Below, piece by piece: positions 52,218 through 60,345 of a stretch of 64,000 nt of DNA (positions within the stretch are counted from its first letter, which is position 1; every line of letters begins with the position of its first letter). The stretch is taken from contig NZ_LOHF01000023.1 in the NCBI RefSeq assembly GCF_002158995.1, positions 11,811-75,810 of the forward strand, in the 5' to 3' direction. Made by a program: the position numbers and the translations under genes. The notes under the pieces were generated by a model, which saw nothing but the letters and a program-made list of their open reading frames with translations, did not search any database and was not told the origin of the DNA. This DNA comes from Pseudomonas caspiana (GTDB lineage Bacteria > Pseudomonadota > Gammaproteobacteria > Pseudomonadales > Pseudomonadaceae).

Positions 52218-52662
52218 ACAGTTATTGACCGAGCAACGCATCGGTCAGAACACGGAAGTCACTCTGCATTTCGCGTTGCGCCTGGAGAACGGCGAGACAG
52301 TCGACAGCACCTTTGAAAAAGCTCCGGCGACGTTCAAGGTGGGGGACGGCAATCTGCTGCCTGGCTTTGAAGCTGCGCTGTTCGGCTTCAAGGCTGGAGA
52401 CAAGCGCACCGTGCAGATTCAGCCGGAAAATGCCTTCGGTCAGCCGAACCCGCAAAATGTGCAGATCATCCCGCGTTCGCAGTTTCAGGACATGGAACTG
52501 TCGGAAGGTTTGCTGGTGATCTTCAATGATGCGGCCAATACTGAGCTGCCGGGCGTAGTGAAGGCATTCGATGACGCGCAAGTGACCATCGATTTCAATC
52601 ACCCGCTGGCGGGCAAGACCTTGAACTTCGAAGTGGAAATCTTCGAGGTCAAGGCGCTCTAA
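52210..52662 (+). CDS. fkpB: FKBP-type peptidyl-prolyl isomerase, SlpA type
   Basis: A 150-residue foldase of the SlyD/SlpA group, with an FKBP domain (VTLHFALRLENGETVDSTF) interrupted by an insert-in-flap chaperone domain (PENAFGQPNPQNVQIIPRSQF). No His-rich metal tail as in SlyD. It acts as a folding helper in the cytoplasm. The ATG at 52210 lies inside the end of lspA. A weak terminator-like hairpin separates it from ispH. Confidence 0.94.
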   Translation: MTEQLLTEQRIGQNTEVTLHFALRLENGETVDSTFEKAPATFKVGDGNLLPGFEAALFGFKAGDKRTVQIQPENAFGQPNPQNVQIIPRSQFQDMELSEGLLVIFNDAANTELPGVVKAFDDAQVTIDFNHPLAGKTLNFEVEIFEVKAL

Positions 52663-52677
52663 GCAAGCTTGAACCTG

Positions 52678-52702
52678 AGCCCGACTTTTGTTGGGCTGTT
52701 TT
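52678..52702 (+). terminator. Hairpin between fkpB and ispH
   Basis: AGCCCGAC and GTTGGGCT pair (one G-T wobble) around TTTT, followed by GTTTTG. A weak terminator or attenuator that could partly uncouple ispH. Confidence 0.45.
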
Positions 52703-52724
52703 GCACGTAGATACGAGGCACCCC

Positions 52725-53672
52725 ATGCAAATCAAACTCGCCAACCCCCGCGGCTTCTGCGCTGGAGTGGATCGTGCGATCGAAATCGTCAATCGCGCCC
52801 TGGAAGTGTTTGGCCCGCCGATCTATGTGCGCCATGAAGTGGTTCATAACAAATTCGTTGTCGAAGACCTGCGTGCTCGTGGCGCAATCTTCGTTGAAGA
52901 ACTGGATCAGGTACCCGACGACGTCATCGTGATCTTCAGTGCTCACGGCGTATCGCAAGCGGTGCGCACCGAAGCGTCGGGCCGCGGCCTGAAAGTGTTC
53001 GATGCCACTTGCCCGCTGGTGACCAAGGTACATATCGAAGTAGCGCGCTACAGCCGCGACGGTCGTGAATGCATCCTGATCGGCCACCAGGGTCACCCGG
53101 AAGTCGAAGGCACCATGGGGCAGTACGATGCCAGCAATGGTGGTGCGATCTATCTGGTCGAGGATGAAGAGGACGTCGCCAGCCTTCAGGTGCGCAATCC
53201 TGAAGCGCTGGCGTTCGTGACCCAGACTACGTTGTCCATGGACGACACCAGTCGTGTTATCGATGCCTTGCGCACGCGCTTCCCTGCGATTGGCGGGCCG
53301 CGCAAGGATGATATCTGCTACGCCACGCAAAACCGCCAGGATGCGGTCAAGCAGTTGGCCGATGAGTGCGACGTGGTATTGGTCGTTGGCAGCCCGAACA
53401 GCTCCAACTCCAACCGCTTGCGTGAATTGGCCGAGCGCATGGCTACCCCGGCTTACCTGATCGATGGCGCCGAAGACATGCAGCGCAGCTGGTTCGACGG
53501 CGTTGAGCGCATCGGTATCACCGCAGGTGCTTCCGCACCGGAAGTGCTCGTGCGTGGCGTGATCCAGCAACTGCACGCCTGGGGCGCGACCGGTGCCGAC
53601 GAACTGGCTGGCCGCGAAGAGAACGTCACCTTCTCGATGCCCAAGGAATTGCGGGTCAAGTCGCTGTTGTAA
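52725..53672 (+). CDS. ispH: 4-hydroxy-3-methylbut-2-enyl diphosphate reductase
   Basis: Last enzyme of the MEP isoprenoid pathway, producing IPP and DMAPP; carries a labile [4Fe-4S] cluster. The 315-residue protein has cluster Cys C12 (GFCAGVDRAI), another in DATCPLVTKVH and a third in DDICYATQNRQ. Start at 52725 (MQIKLANPRG). Formerly lytB. Electrons for IspH come from flavodoxin or ferredoxin systems such as the Fpr encoded earlier in the window (inference). A REPIN follows. Confidence 0.97.
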   Translation: MQIKLANPRGFCAGVDRAIEIVNRALEVFGPPIYVRHEVVHNKFVVEDLRARGAIFVEELDQVPDDVIVIFSAHGVSQAVRTEASGRGLKVFDATCPLVTKVHIEVARYSRDGRECILIGHQGHPEVEGTMGQYDASNGGAIYLVEDEEDVASLQVRNPEALAFVTQTTLSMDDTSRVIDALRTRFPAIGGPRKDDICYATQNRQDAVKQLADECDVVLVVGSPNSSNSNRLRELAERMATPAYLIDGAEDMQRSWFDGVERIGITAGASAPEVLVRGVIQQLHAWGATGADELAGREENVTFSMPKELRVKSLL

Positions 53673-53690
53673 TGCGGCGAATGACGGACC

Positions 53691-53779
53691 TGTAGGAGCG
53701 CACGAGCACCGCGAGGCCGCGATAGCGGTGTATGAGAAAGACCGCCATCGCTGCCTCGCGGTGCTCGTGAGCTCCTACA
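53691..53779. repeat. REPIN-like hairpin, family e
   Basis: Arms TGTAGGAGCGCACGAGCACC and inverted copy, extending with GCGAGGC, between convergent ispH and fimT. The left arm recurs in the chimeric element at 61492. Confidence 0.9.
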
Positions 53780-53845
53780 GAAAATGCGTTGCAGGCAGGG
53801 GGCTGCAAGGCCAGCGTGAAGCGGCAACCTCCCGATTCAGATGAC

Positions 53846-54343
53846 TTAACCACAAAGCTTTTCCGGCTTGGGTACACTTTCAATTCTGACCCTGCCGGTA
53901 TTGGCCATCACTACTGTGTGATGGCTCAGCGCGTCATTCACGTCGCAGATGAAGAGTCTTCCAGCCACGAATCCGCTGTCTGATGGCGACCCCAAGGCGT
54001 TGAAGCGAATCTGTCGAGTGACATGTTGGTTGCCGAAGACTGGCACTTTCCCGCTTCGAGTCCGCTCCGTCAGCACGAGATCATCTTCGCTGTTTTTCGG
54101 ATCAACCACGATCTGCCAGCCTTTGCTCCAGTTGTCTTCGATGGCCCGAATCACCACTGGCCGACTTCTAAGAATCGCCTCCGTTCGCGCCGTGCGTATG
54201 CCGCTGGCCAGTTGCTGGGCTACATCAAGCCTGCGCTGGCTCATGACTATTTCACTGAATGCCGGAACGGCAAGGGTAACGATCAGTCCGATGATTACCA
54301 TCGTGACTGCTAGCTCGATAATCGTAAAAGCAGCTTGTTTCAT
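53846..54343 (-). CDS. fimT: Type IV minor pilin FimT/GspH family
   Basis: A 165-residue pilin-like protein with a very short leader and an N-terminal hydrophobic helix (FTIIELAVTMVIIGLIVTLA). Glu5 is kept, but the residue before the cleavage site is Ala rather than the usual Gly (KQAA-FTIIEL). The C-terminus fits the GspH/FimT pseudopilin domain and ends with Cys. FimT-type proteins bind DNA or help prime the pilus. It is divergent from fimU. Confidence 0.88.
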   Translation of the reverse strand: MKQAAFTIIELAVTMVIIGLIVTLAVPAFSEIVMSQRRLDVAQQLASGIRTARTEAILRSRPVVIRAIEDNWSKGWQIVVDPKNSEDDLVLTERTRSGKVPVFGNQHVTRQIRFNALGSPSDSGFVAGRLFICDVNDALSHHTVVMANTGRVRIESVPKPEKLCG

Positions 54344-54384
54344 ATATTTCCCTCCCTGGAAATTGTCATTTGAATGCCAGCCGG

Positions 54385-54393
54385 GCGTTCGTC
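54385..54393. promoter_or_regulatory. AlgR-type binding site upstream of fimU
   Basis: GCGTTCGTC matches the AlgR consensus CCGTTCGTC at eight of nine positions, 82 bases before the fimU start. AlgR activates the fimU-pilE operon in P. aeruginosa. It is a short motif, so chance remains possible. Confidence 0.5.
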
Positions 54394-54474
54394 CCTGCCA
54401 AACAACCGTACATCCCTGTTTACAGTTTCAGCTCTGGATGCTGTCCTATAGTCGTAACGTCAAGGAGACACTCA

Positions 54475-54954
54475 ATGACTCAGCGATCCAAGGGGTTCAC
54501 CCTTATCGAATTGTTAATCACTGTGTCGTTGGTGGGGATACTCGCGGCTATTGCCATTCCCAGTTTCAATAGTTCGATACAGAGTTCAAAGGCTGATACC
54601 GAAGTCAGTGATTTGCAGCGCGCGCTCAACTATGCCCGGCTTGAGGCGATAAACAGAGGTGTGAACATTCAGGTTCGGCCCAATGTCGACGGTACGGCAT
54701 GGAACACTGCGCTTAAGGTGGTGCTGGCGTCAGATACTTCCAGCGCGTCGGCTTTGAGGGTCACATCGCCCATGGGAACGGGGTCGGCGCTGGCTGTTCC
54801 GGGTGTCAATTTGATCGAGTTCAATAACCTTGGTGGGCTCTCGGCTCCGGCCAGTGCCGTCGCAATGACTTACACACTGGGCACGACGATCACCAAGACT
54901 GTGTATGTATGCTTGAACGGCCGAATAGTTTCGAGTGGAAATTGCGATGGTTGA
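54475..54954 (+). CDS. fimU: Type IV minor pilin FimU
   Basis: A 159-residue minor pilin that starts the priming complex at the pilus tip. Class III leader MTQRSKG then FTLIELLITVSLVGILAAIA with Gly-1 and Glu5; GspH-type C-terminal domain with a Cys pair (VCLNG, NCDG). The start at 54475 has AAGGAG upstream. Its stop overlaps pilV by eight bases. It is the first gene of the fimU-pilV-pilW-pilX-pilY1-pilE operon. Confidence 0.93.
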   Translation: MTQRSKGFTLIELLITVSLVGILAAIAIPSFNSSIQSSKADTEVSDLQRALNYARLEAINRGVNIQVRPNVDGTAWNTALKVVLASDTSSASALRVTSPMGTGSALAVPGVNLIEFNNLGGLSAPASAVAMTYTLGTTITKTVYVCLNGRIVSSGNCDG

Positions 54955-55480
54955 GGGACGAAAGAGTAGTCAGGTTGGCATGACGCTGATCGAGGTGCTG
55001 GTGTCGGTGTTGATTTTAGGCATTGGTCTGTTGGGGGCTGCGGCTATTCAATTGAACGCGTTGCGGTACACCGATAGCTCGGCGATGACCAGTCAGGCCA
55101 GTTTCATTGCCTACGACATGATGGACCGCATCCGGGCGAACGTGGATGGTAACGCCGCGAACAATAGCGCCAATGTCCTGGCCAGCTATGCCCTGGCTTC
55201 ATTGGCCAATGCGCCCGCAGCCAGTGCCAGCAATATGAGCAATGCCGTCACGCAAGACCTTGCTGACTTCAGCACCAATATCACCAACTTTGCCGGTGCC
55301 TCCGGTGCTGCCAGCAAAATCGTGATCGCCAAGCCTGTTGTGACCATCACCATTACCTGGGATGACACGCGGGCTGCCGCTGCAAGCGATACGTTTCTGG
55401 GGAGAACCCCGGGCGCGACAAATCCACAACAGTTTGTTCTGAGCTCACGCATCGGTGTCAACGACGTGGTAGCCCCATGA
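54947..55480 (+). CDS. pilV: Type IV minor pilin PilV
   Basis: A 177-residue minor pilin with the leader ending SSQVG then MTLIEVLVSVLILGIGLLGA; Gly-1 and Glu5 are present, Met takes position +1. The GIGLLGAAAIQLNALR stretch is typical of PilV. It works with PilW and PilX to prime assembly and link PilY1 to the tip. It overlaps fimU and pilW by eight and four bases. Confidence 0.93.
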   Translation: MVEGRKSSQVGMTLIEVLVSVLILGIGLLGAAAIQLNALRYTDSSAMTSQASFIAYDMMDRIRANVDGNAANNSANVLASYALASLANAPAASASNMSNAVTQDLADFSTNITNFAGASGAASKIVIAKPVVTITITWDDTRAAAASDTFLGRTPGATNPQQFVLSSRIGVNDVVAP

Positions 55481-56184
55481 ATAGATCTGTCCGAGGGTTT
55501 GGTCTGGTCGAGATCATGGTGGCGCTGGTGCTGGGGTTGATCGTGAGCATGGGGATCGTGCAGATTTTCATTGCCTCCAAAGGTACTTATCAATCTCAGA
55601 ATGCTGCTGCAAGGATGCAGGAAGATGCGCGCTTCGCCCTGAGCAAGTTGATGCAGGAAATCCGCATGACCGGAATGTACGGCTGCGTTGATTTCGATAC
55701 GACGATAGTCGCCCCAGCCATTGCCAAACCTGCGGATCTCAATAATCCGATTCTCTGGGATAACGCCAACAATACGCTCACCCTTGTCACCGCAGACGTG
55801 GGGACCTCCGGCAGTTCGCCGACCTGGAGTGTGGTGTCCGATTGCAGGACGACTTCCCGGATTTATAACGGCACGCGAGCGCCGGGTGGGGGAGAAACCA
55901 GCTTCCCTTTGCGCAAGATCACTTACAGTCTGGTCGGAACCGATCTGAGAGTGAAGGTCGGAAATGGTACCGAGCCTGCACAACCGTTGGTGAGCAACGT
56001 CCGGGCATTCACCGTCGATTTCGGGGTAACCGGATCACCGATGTCCTACATCAAGATTATCGACAGCACCGCGCTCGCCTCTAATATTCGCAGCGTGCGC
56101 CTGACATTGGTCGTATTTGACCCGACGGGTAAAGTACGTGACCAGACCTATAACGTTGTTGCCGCTTTGCGTAACCGGTTCTGA
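55477..56184 (+). CDS. pilW: Type IV minor pilin PilW
   Basis: A 235-residue minor pilin. The leader MNRSVRG is followed by FGLVEIMVALVLGLIVSMG with Glu5, and then the PilW-type QIFIASKGTYQSQNAAARMQ segment. Two Cys (YGCVDF and SDCRTT) may form a disulfide. It overlaps pilV by four bases; pilX starts 13 bases after it. Confidence 0.93.
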   Translation: MNRSVRGFGLVEIMVALVLGLIVSMGIVQIFIASKGTYQSQNAAARMQEDARFALSKLMQEIRMTGMYGCVDFDTTIVAPAIAKPADLNNPILWDNANNTLTLVTADVGTSGSSPTWSVVSDCRTTSRIYNGTRAPGGGETSFPLRKITYSLVGTDLRVKVGNGTEPAQPLVSNVRAFTVDFGVTGSPMSYIKIIDSTALASNIRSVRLTLVVFDPTGKVRDQTYNVVAALRNRF

Positions 56185-56197
56185 ACGGATGCATGCC

Positions 56198-56701
56198 ATG
56201 AAAACTAAGTCGCGCGCTACTTCAACGGGATATCCCTCCAGGCAAAAGGGCATGGTGCTGCTGGTCAGTCTGGTCTTTTTGCTTCTGTTGACGCTGGTGG
56301 GCGTCTCGTCGATGCAGAACGCGACCCTGCAGGAAAAAATGGCGGGCAGCGTGACAATACGTAATCAATCTTTCCAGATGGCAGAAGCGGTATTGCGTCT
56401 TGGTGAGTCGGCTATTCAGGTCGCGGGTTACTCATTGGCTGCCTGCACGACCACGGCCGGGTGTGCTCCTCCAACGGATTCAACGACGGTGACTGCCGCA
56501 GGCAACAGTTCGGCAGGGGTTCCATGGATAGCCGCGGGCGGGGGCTTCTATGTCATTCAGAACCTTGGCACCACCGCCTCGCCGGTCAATCGGCCGCCTA
56601 GCTGTTCGGCCAGCAGTTCCTTCACGCTTTATCGGGTGACGGCGAGCGTAGTTCAAGGGGTATCGAGAACGGTACTGGAGAGTATTTATGCCAATTGCTA
56701 G
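56198..56701 (+). CDS. pilX: Type IV minor pilin PilX
   Basis: A 167-residue minor pilin with the PilX_N pattern: a basic leader ending RQKG, then MVLLVSLVFLLLLTLVGVSS. There is no Glu at +5, unlike FimU, PilV and PilW; I believe several PilX proteins share this. Two Cys pairs are visible (ACTTTAGCAPP and PPSCSAS, ANC end). The ATG at 56198 or the one three codons upstream (56189) may be used. It overlaps pilY1 by 14 bases. Confidence 0.9.
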   Translation: MKTKSRATSTGYPSRQKGMVLLVSLVFLLLLTLVGVSSMQNATLQEKMAGSVTIRNQSFQMAEAVLRLGESAIQVAGYSLAACTTTAGCAPPTDSTTVTAAGNSSAGVPWIAAGGGFYVIQNLGTTASPVNRPPSCSASSSFTLYRVTASVVQGVSRTVLESIYANC

Positions 56702-59700
56702 GTTGCCGGGCCGTATTCTGAAGTATGTCTACGGTGCATTACTGGCGTTGTACCTGACAGCCCCCGCTTATGCGTTTACGCCCGCGCAAGTGCCGCTGCT
56801 GAGTTCTCCGGCGGTGCCGCCGAATCTGATGCTCCTAGTGGATAACTCGGGGAGTATGTACAACATTATCTGGTCGTCGGCATTTGATCCGACGGTGAAC
56901 CGTACAGAGGTCAGTTACTACTCTACGCAGTGTCTGAACGCTGCCGGGCTGATCGTATTGTGTACGACCCCAACCACCATAAGGGGAAACGACACTCTGA
57001 CGGTGGGAGATATTAACGCCACTGGCGTCTTGGGCCTGTCTCTGAACTGTTTGTTAGGCGGGGTCCCCATTTTTCGCAATAACAACATGTACTGCCTGAA
57101 ATTGCCTGACCCCGCAGGCAATGGCCAAACCCGCTATACCGCTAACTATCTGTCGTGGCTGATCGACTCGGTTCCTTACACGTTCCTGTTTGGCTACTAC
57201 AAGGATTACACCACCGGCAATATTCCCAACGATTATCGGATGAATATCGCCAAGACTGTCGCCACCAATCTGGTGACCAACAACACTTCGTTGCGTATCG
57301 GCCTGGCCCAGTTCAATGAGCCCAACAACCTCGATCTCGGCCCTGGCGGCAGAATCTCCCGACCTGTCGCCGACCTTTCTCCGGTAACCGCCACGGTTTA
57401 CCAACCCACGCCAGTGACTCAGGCACAGGCCACCACCAATATCAATAATCTGAAGAACTCTATCGCGGCGCTGACGCCATCTGCCAATACCCCGATCGCA
57501 GAAACCTATTACGAGATCACGCGTTATTTCCGGGGGATGACCTCGTACTATCCAAGTCCCCCGACGACGTATACCAGTCCGATTCAGTATCGCTGTCAGA
57601 AGAACTATGGAGTGGTGATCACTGATGGCTTGCCAACCTATGACCGGACGTTTCCCGCCAACGACCCGGATGACCTCGCTGATTCCTCTCGGTCGCTACC
57701 CAATTGGGACTTGAATGCTGCCAACGACGGCACGTTGAATGGCGACGACGAAGGCAGTACGTTTTACCTAGATGACCTGGCCAAATTCGCCTACGACATC
57801 GACATGCGCAAAGCGTCCAACGGCACTGACCTGACTGGCAAGAGCTGGGACACCACTGGGTTCAACAAGCAAAACATGAATACCTACACCATCGGTTTTA
57901 CGCTGGGAGACCAGATGCTGATCGATGCTGCCGACGATAACCACGGGCGTGGCAAGTATTACCAAACGAACGACAGCTCCGGATTGACCAACGCCCTCAA
58001 TCTCGCACTCAGTGATATTTATGCCAAAGCCGGTTCGGGTGGTGGCGGGGCGGCAAGTTCTTCGACGCTCACGTCCTCGACGCGGATCTATGAGACCCTG
58101 TATGACCCTGCTGACTGGCGCGGCACGATCAGGGCTTACAGCGTTAATGCAACGACAGGGGTGCAGCAAACAACCCCGGCCTGGAGTACCGACTCACAAA
58201 TTACCAGCACGGCGCCCGGCCCGGCTTTCGAGTCGTGGAACACCGCCACGTTGGCAAAGATCACCCTCAACTACGCTAATTTTTCTGCGGCACAACAGAC
58301 TGCGCTCAATGCAACCTTGCCCACAGGTGTTACCGGAGCGCAACTCATTGCATGGACCCAGGGCACTGCGAACGCCAGGCTGCGCACCCGTACTCGCTTG
58401 TTGGGCGACATCATCAACTCACCCCTTACGGTCGCGCAGCCTACTGAAAAGACCTCTGCGGACCTGACCGGTAATACCTCGTACTCGACGTATCTGACCA
58501 CCAAAGCCGCCAACATGAACCTCAACCTGCTGGTTAATGCCAATGACGGATTCTTCAACGTCATTGACGCCAATACCGGCTCCCGCCGTTACGCGTATAT
58601 GCCATCGACTGCCTTGACGTCACTCGCATCCATTGCATCGACGACTTATGGTTCCGGCGCGCATAAATTTACAGTCGACGGACAGATAGGTGTTTTTGAT
58701 ACCCAGATCGGGACGAATTGGTCGACCGTTGCCTATGGCGGCACCGGTACTGGTGGCAAGGCTTTCTTTGCGATCAGTCTGTTTCAAGGGAGCGCCAATA
58801 GCATCGGCGCGTTGTGGGAGGTTAAAGCCCCCGATACCTCTACGCCAGCCAACCTCTATAACAACCTCGGTTACACCTATGCAAAACCAGATGTGGCCCG
58901 TATGGCTAATGGCACCGGCATCGTCGTGGTCGGTAACGGCTATGGCAGCTTCACCGGCAACGCATCGCTGTTCGTGCTTAATGCCGCCACCGGCGCAGTG
59001 ATCAGAGAAATTCCGATCCCTCCAGCCTATGCCCTGGCGGATAACGGTCTGTCCTCAGTCAAGTTGCGGGTCAATGCGCAGAACGTCGTGCAAGCAGCTT
59101 ACGCGGGCGATTTGAAAGGACGCATGTGGAAGTTCGACATGAGTGGTGCGGCGGCCAGTAGCTGGGGAGTCGCCTTTGGCAACAAACCACTGTTCACCGC
59201 ACCGGGTGGCGCTGCACAGCCGATCACTGTGCAGCCGTTGCTGATGGACCATCCCACGAATGGCAAAATGGTCTATTTCGGTACCGGCAAGTTTATGGAG
59301 GTCGCGGATAAAACCACCACTGCTCAGCAAGCGTTCTATGCCGTCTGGGATGCCGACACAGGTGTCGGTGACATTGTGCAAAGTGGTTTGCAGGTGCAGA
59401 ACATCAATCCTGGAAGCATAAGTGGCAGCGGTGCCACGTATTACTCCACCACTAATAATGATGTGGACTGGGCATCGAAAAAAGGCTGGTATCTGCCGCT
59501 GTCCACTACCGAACCTTTTGTCGGCGAGCGGATTATCTATCCGGCGCAAACCACGCGAGGCCGTATTCTGTTTACGACTGCGGCGGTCAACTCGACCGAT
59601 CCTTGTGAAAGCACCGGCACCGGCCGTGTGTTCCAGCTAGATGCTGCCAAGGGTGGGATGCTGAATTATCAGGTGTTGGATACTAACGGCGACGGCAGAA

Positions 59701-59906
59701 TCGATTCGGCAGATGCTCGCGTGGCAGGTATCGCAATTGGGACCGGTATTCCAAACCTGGTGGCGATAGTGGCGGGGCTGTCAGGGGCCAATGATCAGAT
59801 CTACGTGCTTGACTCCAGCAATAAATGGACAAGGTTAGACGCCCCTCCCAATGGCGGAGGTAACAGTAACGTTTACCAACGCATCATGTGGCGGCAAATA
59901 CAGTAG
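56688..59906 (+). CDS. pilY1: Pilus tip adhesin PilY1
   Basis: A 1072-residue secreted tip protein that mediates adhesion and mechanosensing, feeding into c-di-GMP signalling in P. aeruginosa. A signal peptide (ILKYVYGALLALYLTAPAYA) is followed by a von Willebrand A-like domain whose MIDAS motif LLVDNSGSM (D52, S54, S56) is intact. The C-terminal half is a beta-propeller-like Neisseria PilC domain with YAGDLKGRMWKFDM (from residue 805). An EF-hand-like loop DTNGDGRIDSAD (from D998) is present near the end. The Asp-rich calcium loop usually found just before YAGD is missing here. Confidence 0.94.
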   Translation: MPIARLPGRILKYVYGALLALYLTAPAYAFTPAQVPLLSSPAVPPNLMLLVDNSGSMYNIIWSSAFDPTVNRTEVSYYSTQCLNAAGLIVLCTTPTTIRGNDTLTVGDINATGVLGLSLNCLLGGVPIFRNNNMYCLKLPDPAGNGQTRYTANYLSWLIDSVPYTFLFGYYKDYTTGNIPNDYRMNIAKTVATNLVTNNTSLRIGLAQFNEPNNLDLGPGGRISRPVADLSPVTATVYQPTPVTQAQATTNINNLKNSIAALTPSANTPIAETYYEITRYFRGMTSYYPSPPTTYTSPIQYRCQKNYGVVITDGLPTYDRTFPANDPDDLADSSRSLPNWDLNAANDGTLNGDDEGSTFYLDDLAKFAYDIDMRKASNGTDLTGKSWDTTGFNKQNMNTYTIGFTLGDQMLIDAADDNHGRGKYYQTNDSSGLTNALNLALSDIYAKAGSGGGGAASSSTLTSSTRIYETLYDPADWRGTIRAYSVNATTGVQQTTPAWSTDSQITSTAPGPAFESWNTATLAKITLNYANFSAAQQTALNATLPTGVTGAQLIAWTQGTANARLRTRTRLLGDIINSPLTVAQPTEKTSADLTGNTSYSTYLTTKAANMNLNLLVNANDGFFNVIDANTGSRRYAYMPSTALTSLASIASTTYGSGAHKFTVDGQIGVFDTQIGTNWSTVAYGGTGTGGKAFFAISLFQGSANSIGALWEVKAPDTSTPANLYNNLGYTYAKPDVARMANGTGIVVVGNGYGSFTGNASLFVLNAATGAVIREIPIPPAYALADNGLSSVKLRVNAQNVVQAAYAGDLKGRMWKFDMSGAAASSWGVAFGNKPLFTAPGGAAQPITVQPLLMDHPTNGKMVYFGTGKFMEVADKTTTAQQAFYAVWDADTGVGDIVQSGLQVQNINPGSISGSGATYYSTTNNDVDWASKKGWYLPLSTTEPFVGERIIYPAQTTRGRILFTTAAVNSTDPCESTGTGRVFQLDAAKGGMLNYQVLDTNGDGRIDSADARVAGIAIGTGIPNLVAIVAGLSGANDQIYVLDSSNKWTRLDAPPNGGGNSNVYQRIMWRQIQ

Positions 59907-59917
59907 GAATACGGCGT

Positions 59918-60319
59918 ATGCGCAGTAGATCAACAGGCTTTACCTTGATGGAACTCATGATCGTCGTGGCGATTGTCGGTATTCTTGCCGCCATCGCCTA
60001 CCCCAGCTACACGGAGTATGTGAGGCGTACCCACCGGGCGGAGATTGCGAGCCTGTTGACTGAGCAGGTGCAGGCGCTGGAGCGTTACTACTCACGAGCC
60101 ACTCCTTCCGCCACTTATGTTGGAGCTACCGTATCCGGGGGAAACAGTTACTACAACATCGTACCAGAGCTGAATGCGAGCTTTTTCAAACTGTCGGCTA
60201 CGGGCAAAGATATGATGGCCAATGACAAGTGTGGTGTTTTCACAATTACCAATACCGGTAAACTCGATAACGAGGGCGCCGCCAGCGGTGTGACTCGCAA
60301 AGACTGCTGGGGCCGCTGA
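59918..60319 (+). CDS. pilE: Type IV minor pilin PilE
   Basis: A 133-residue minor pilin. Leader MRSRSTG then FTLMELMIVVAIVGILAAIA; Gly-1 and Glu5 are present. The body has the DUF/PilE pattern with HRAEIASLLTEQVQALERYY and a C-terminal Cys pair (KCGVFTI, KDCWGR). The start at 59918 has AGGAAT upstream and is only 11 bases after pilY1, leaving no room for the pilY2 gene found in P. aeruginosa. thiO follows after 26 bases. Confidence 0.92.
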   Translation: MRSRSTGFTLMELMIVVAIVGILAAIAYPSYTEYVRRTHRAEIASLLTEQVQALERYYSRATPSATYVGATVSGGNSYYNIVPELNASFFKLSATGKDMMANDKCGVFTITNTGKLDNEGAASGVTRKDCWGR

Positions 60320-60345
60320 TCTCCTATTTTTCTGATGAGTATTAG

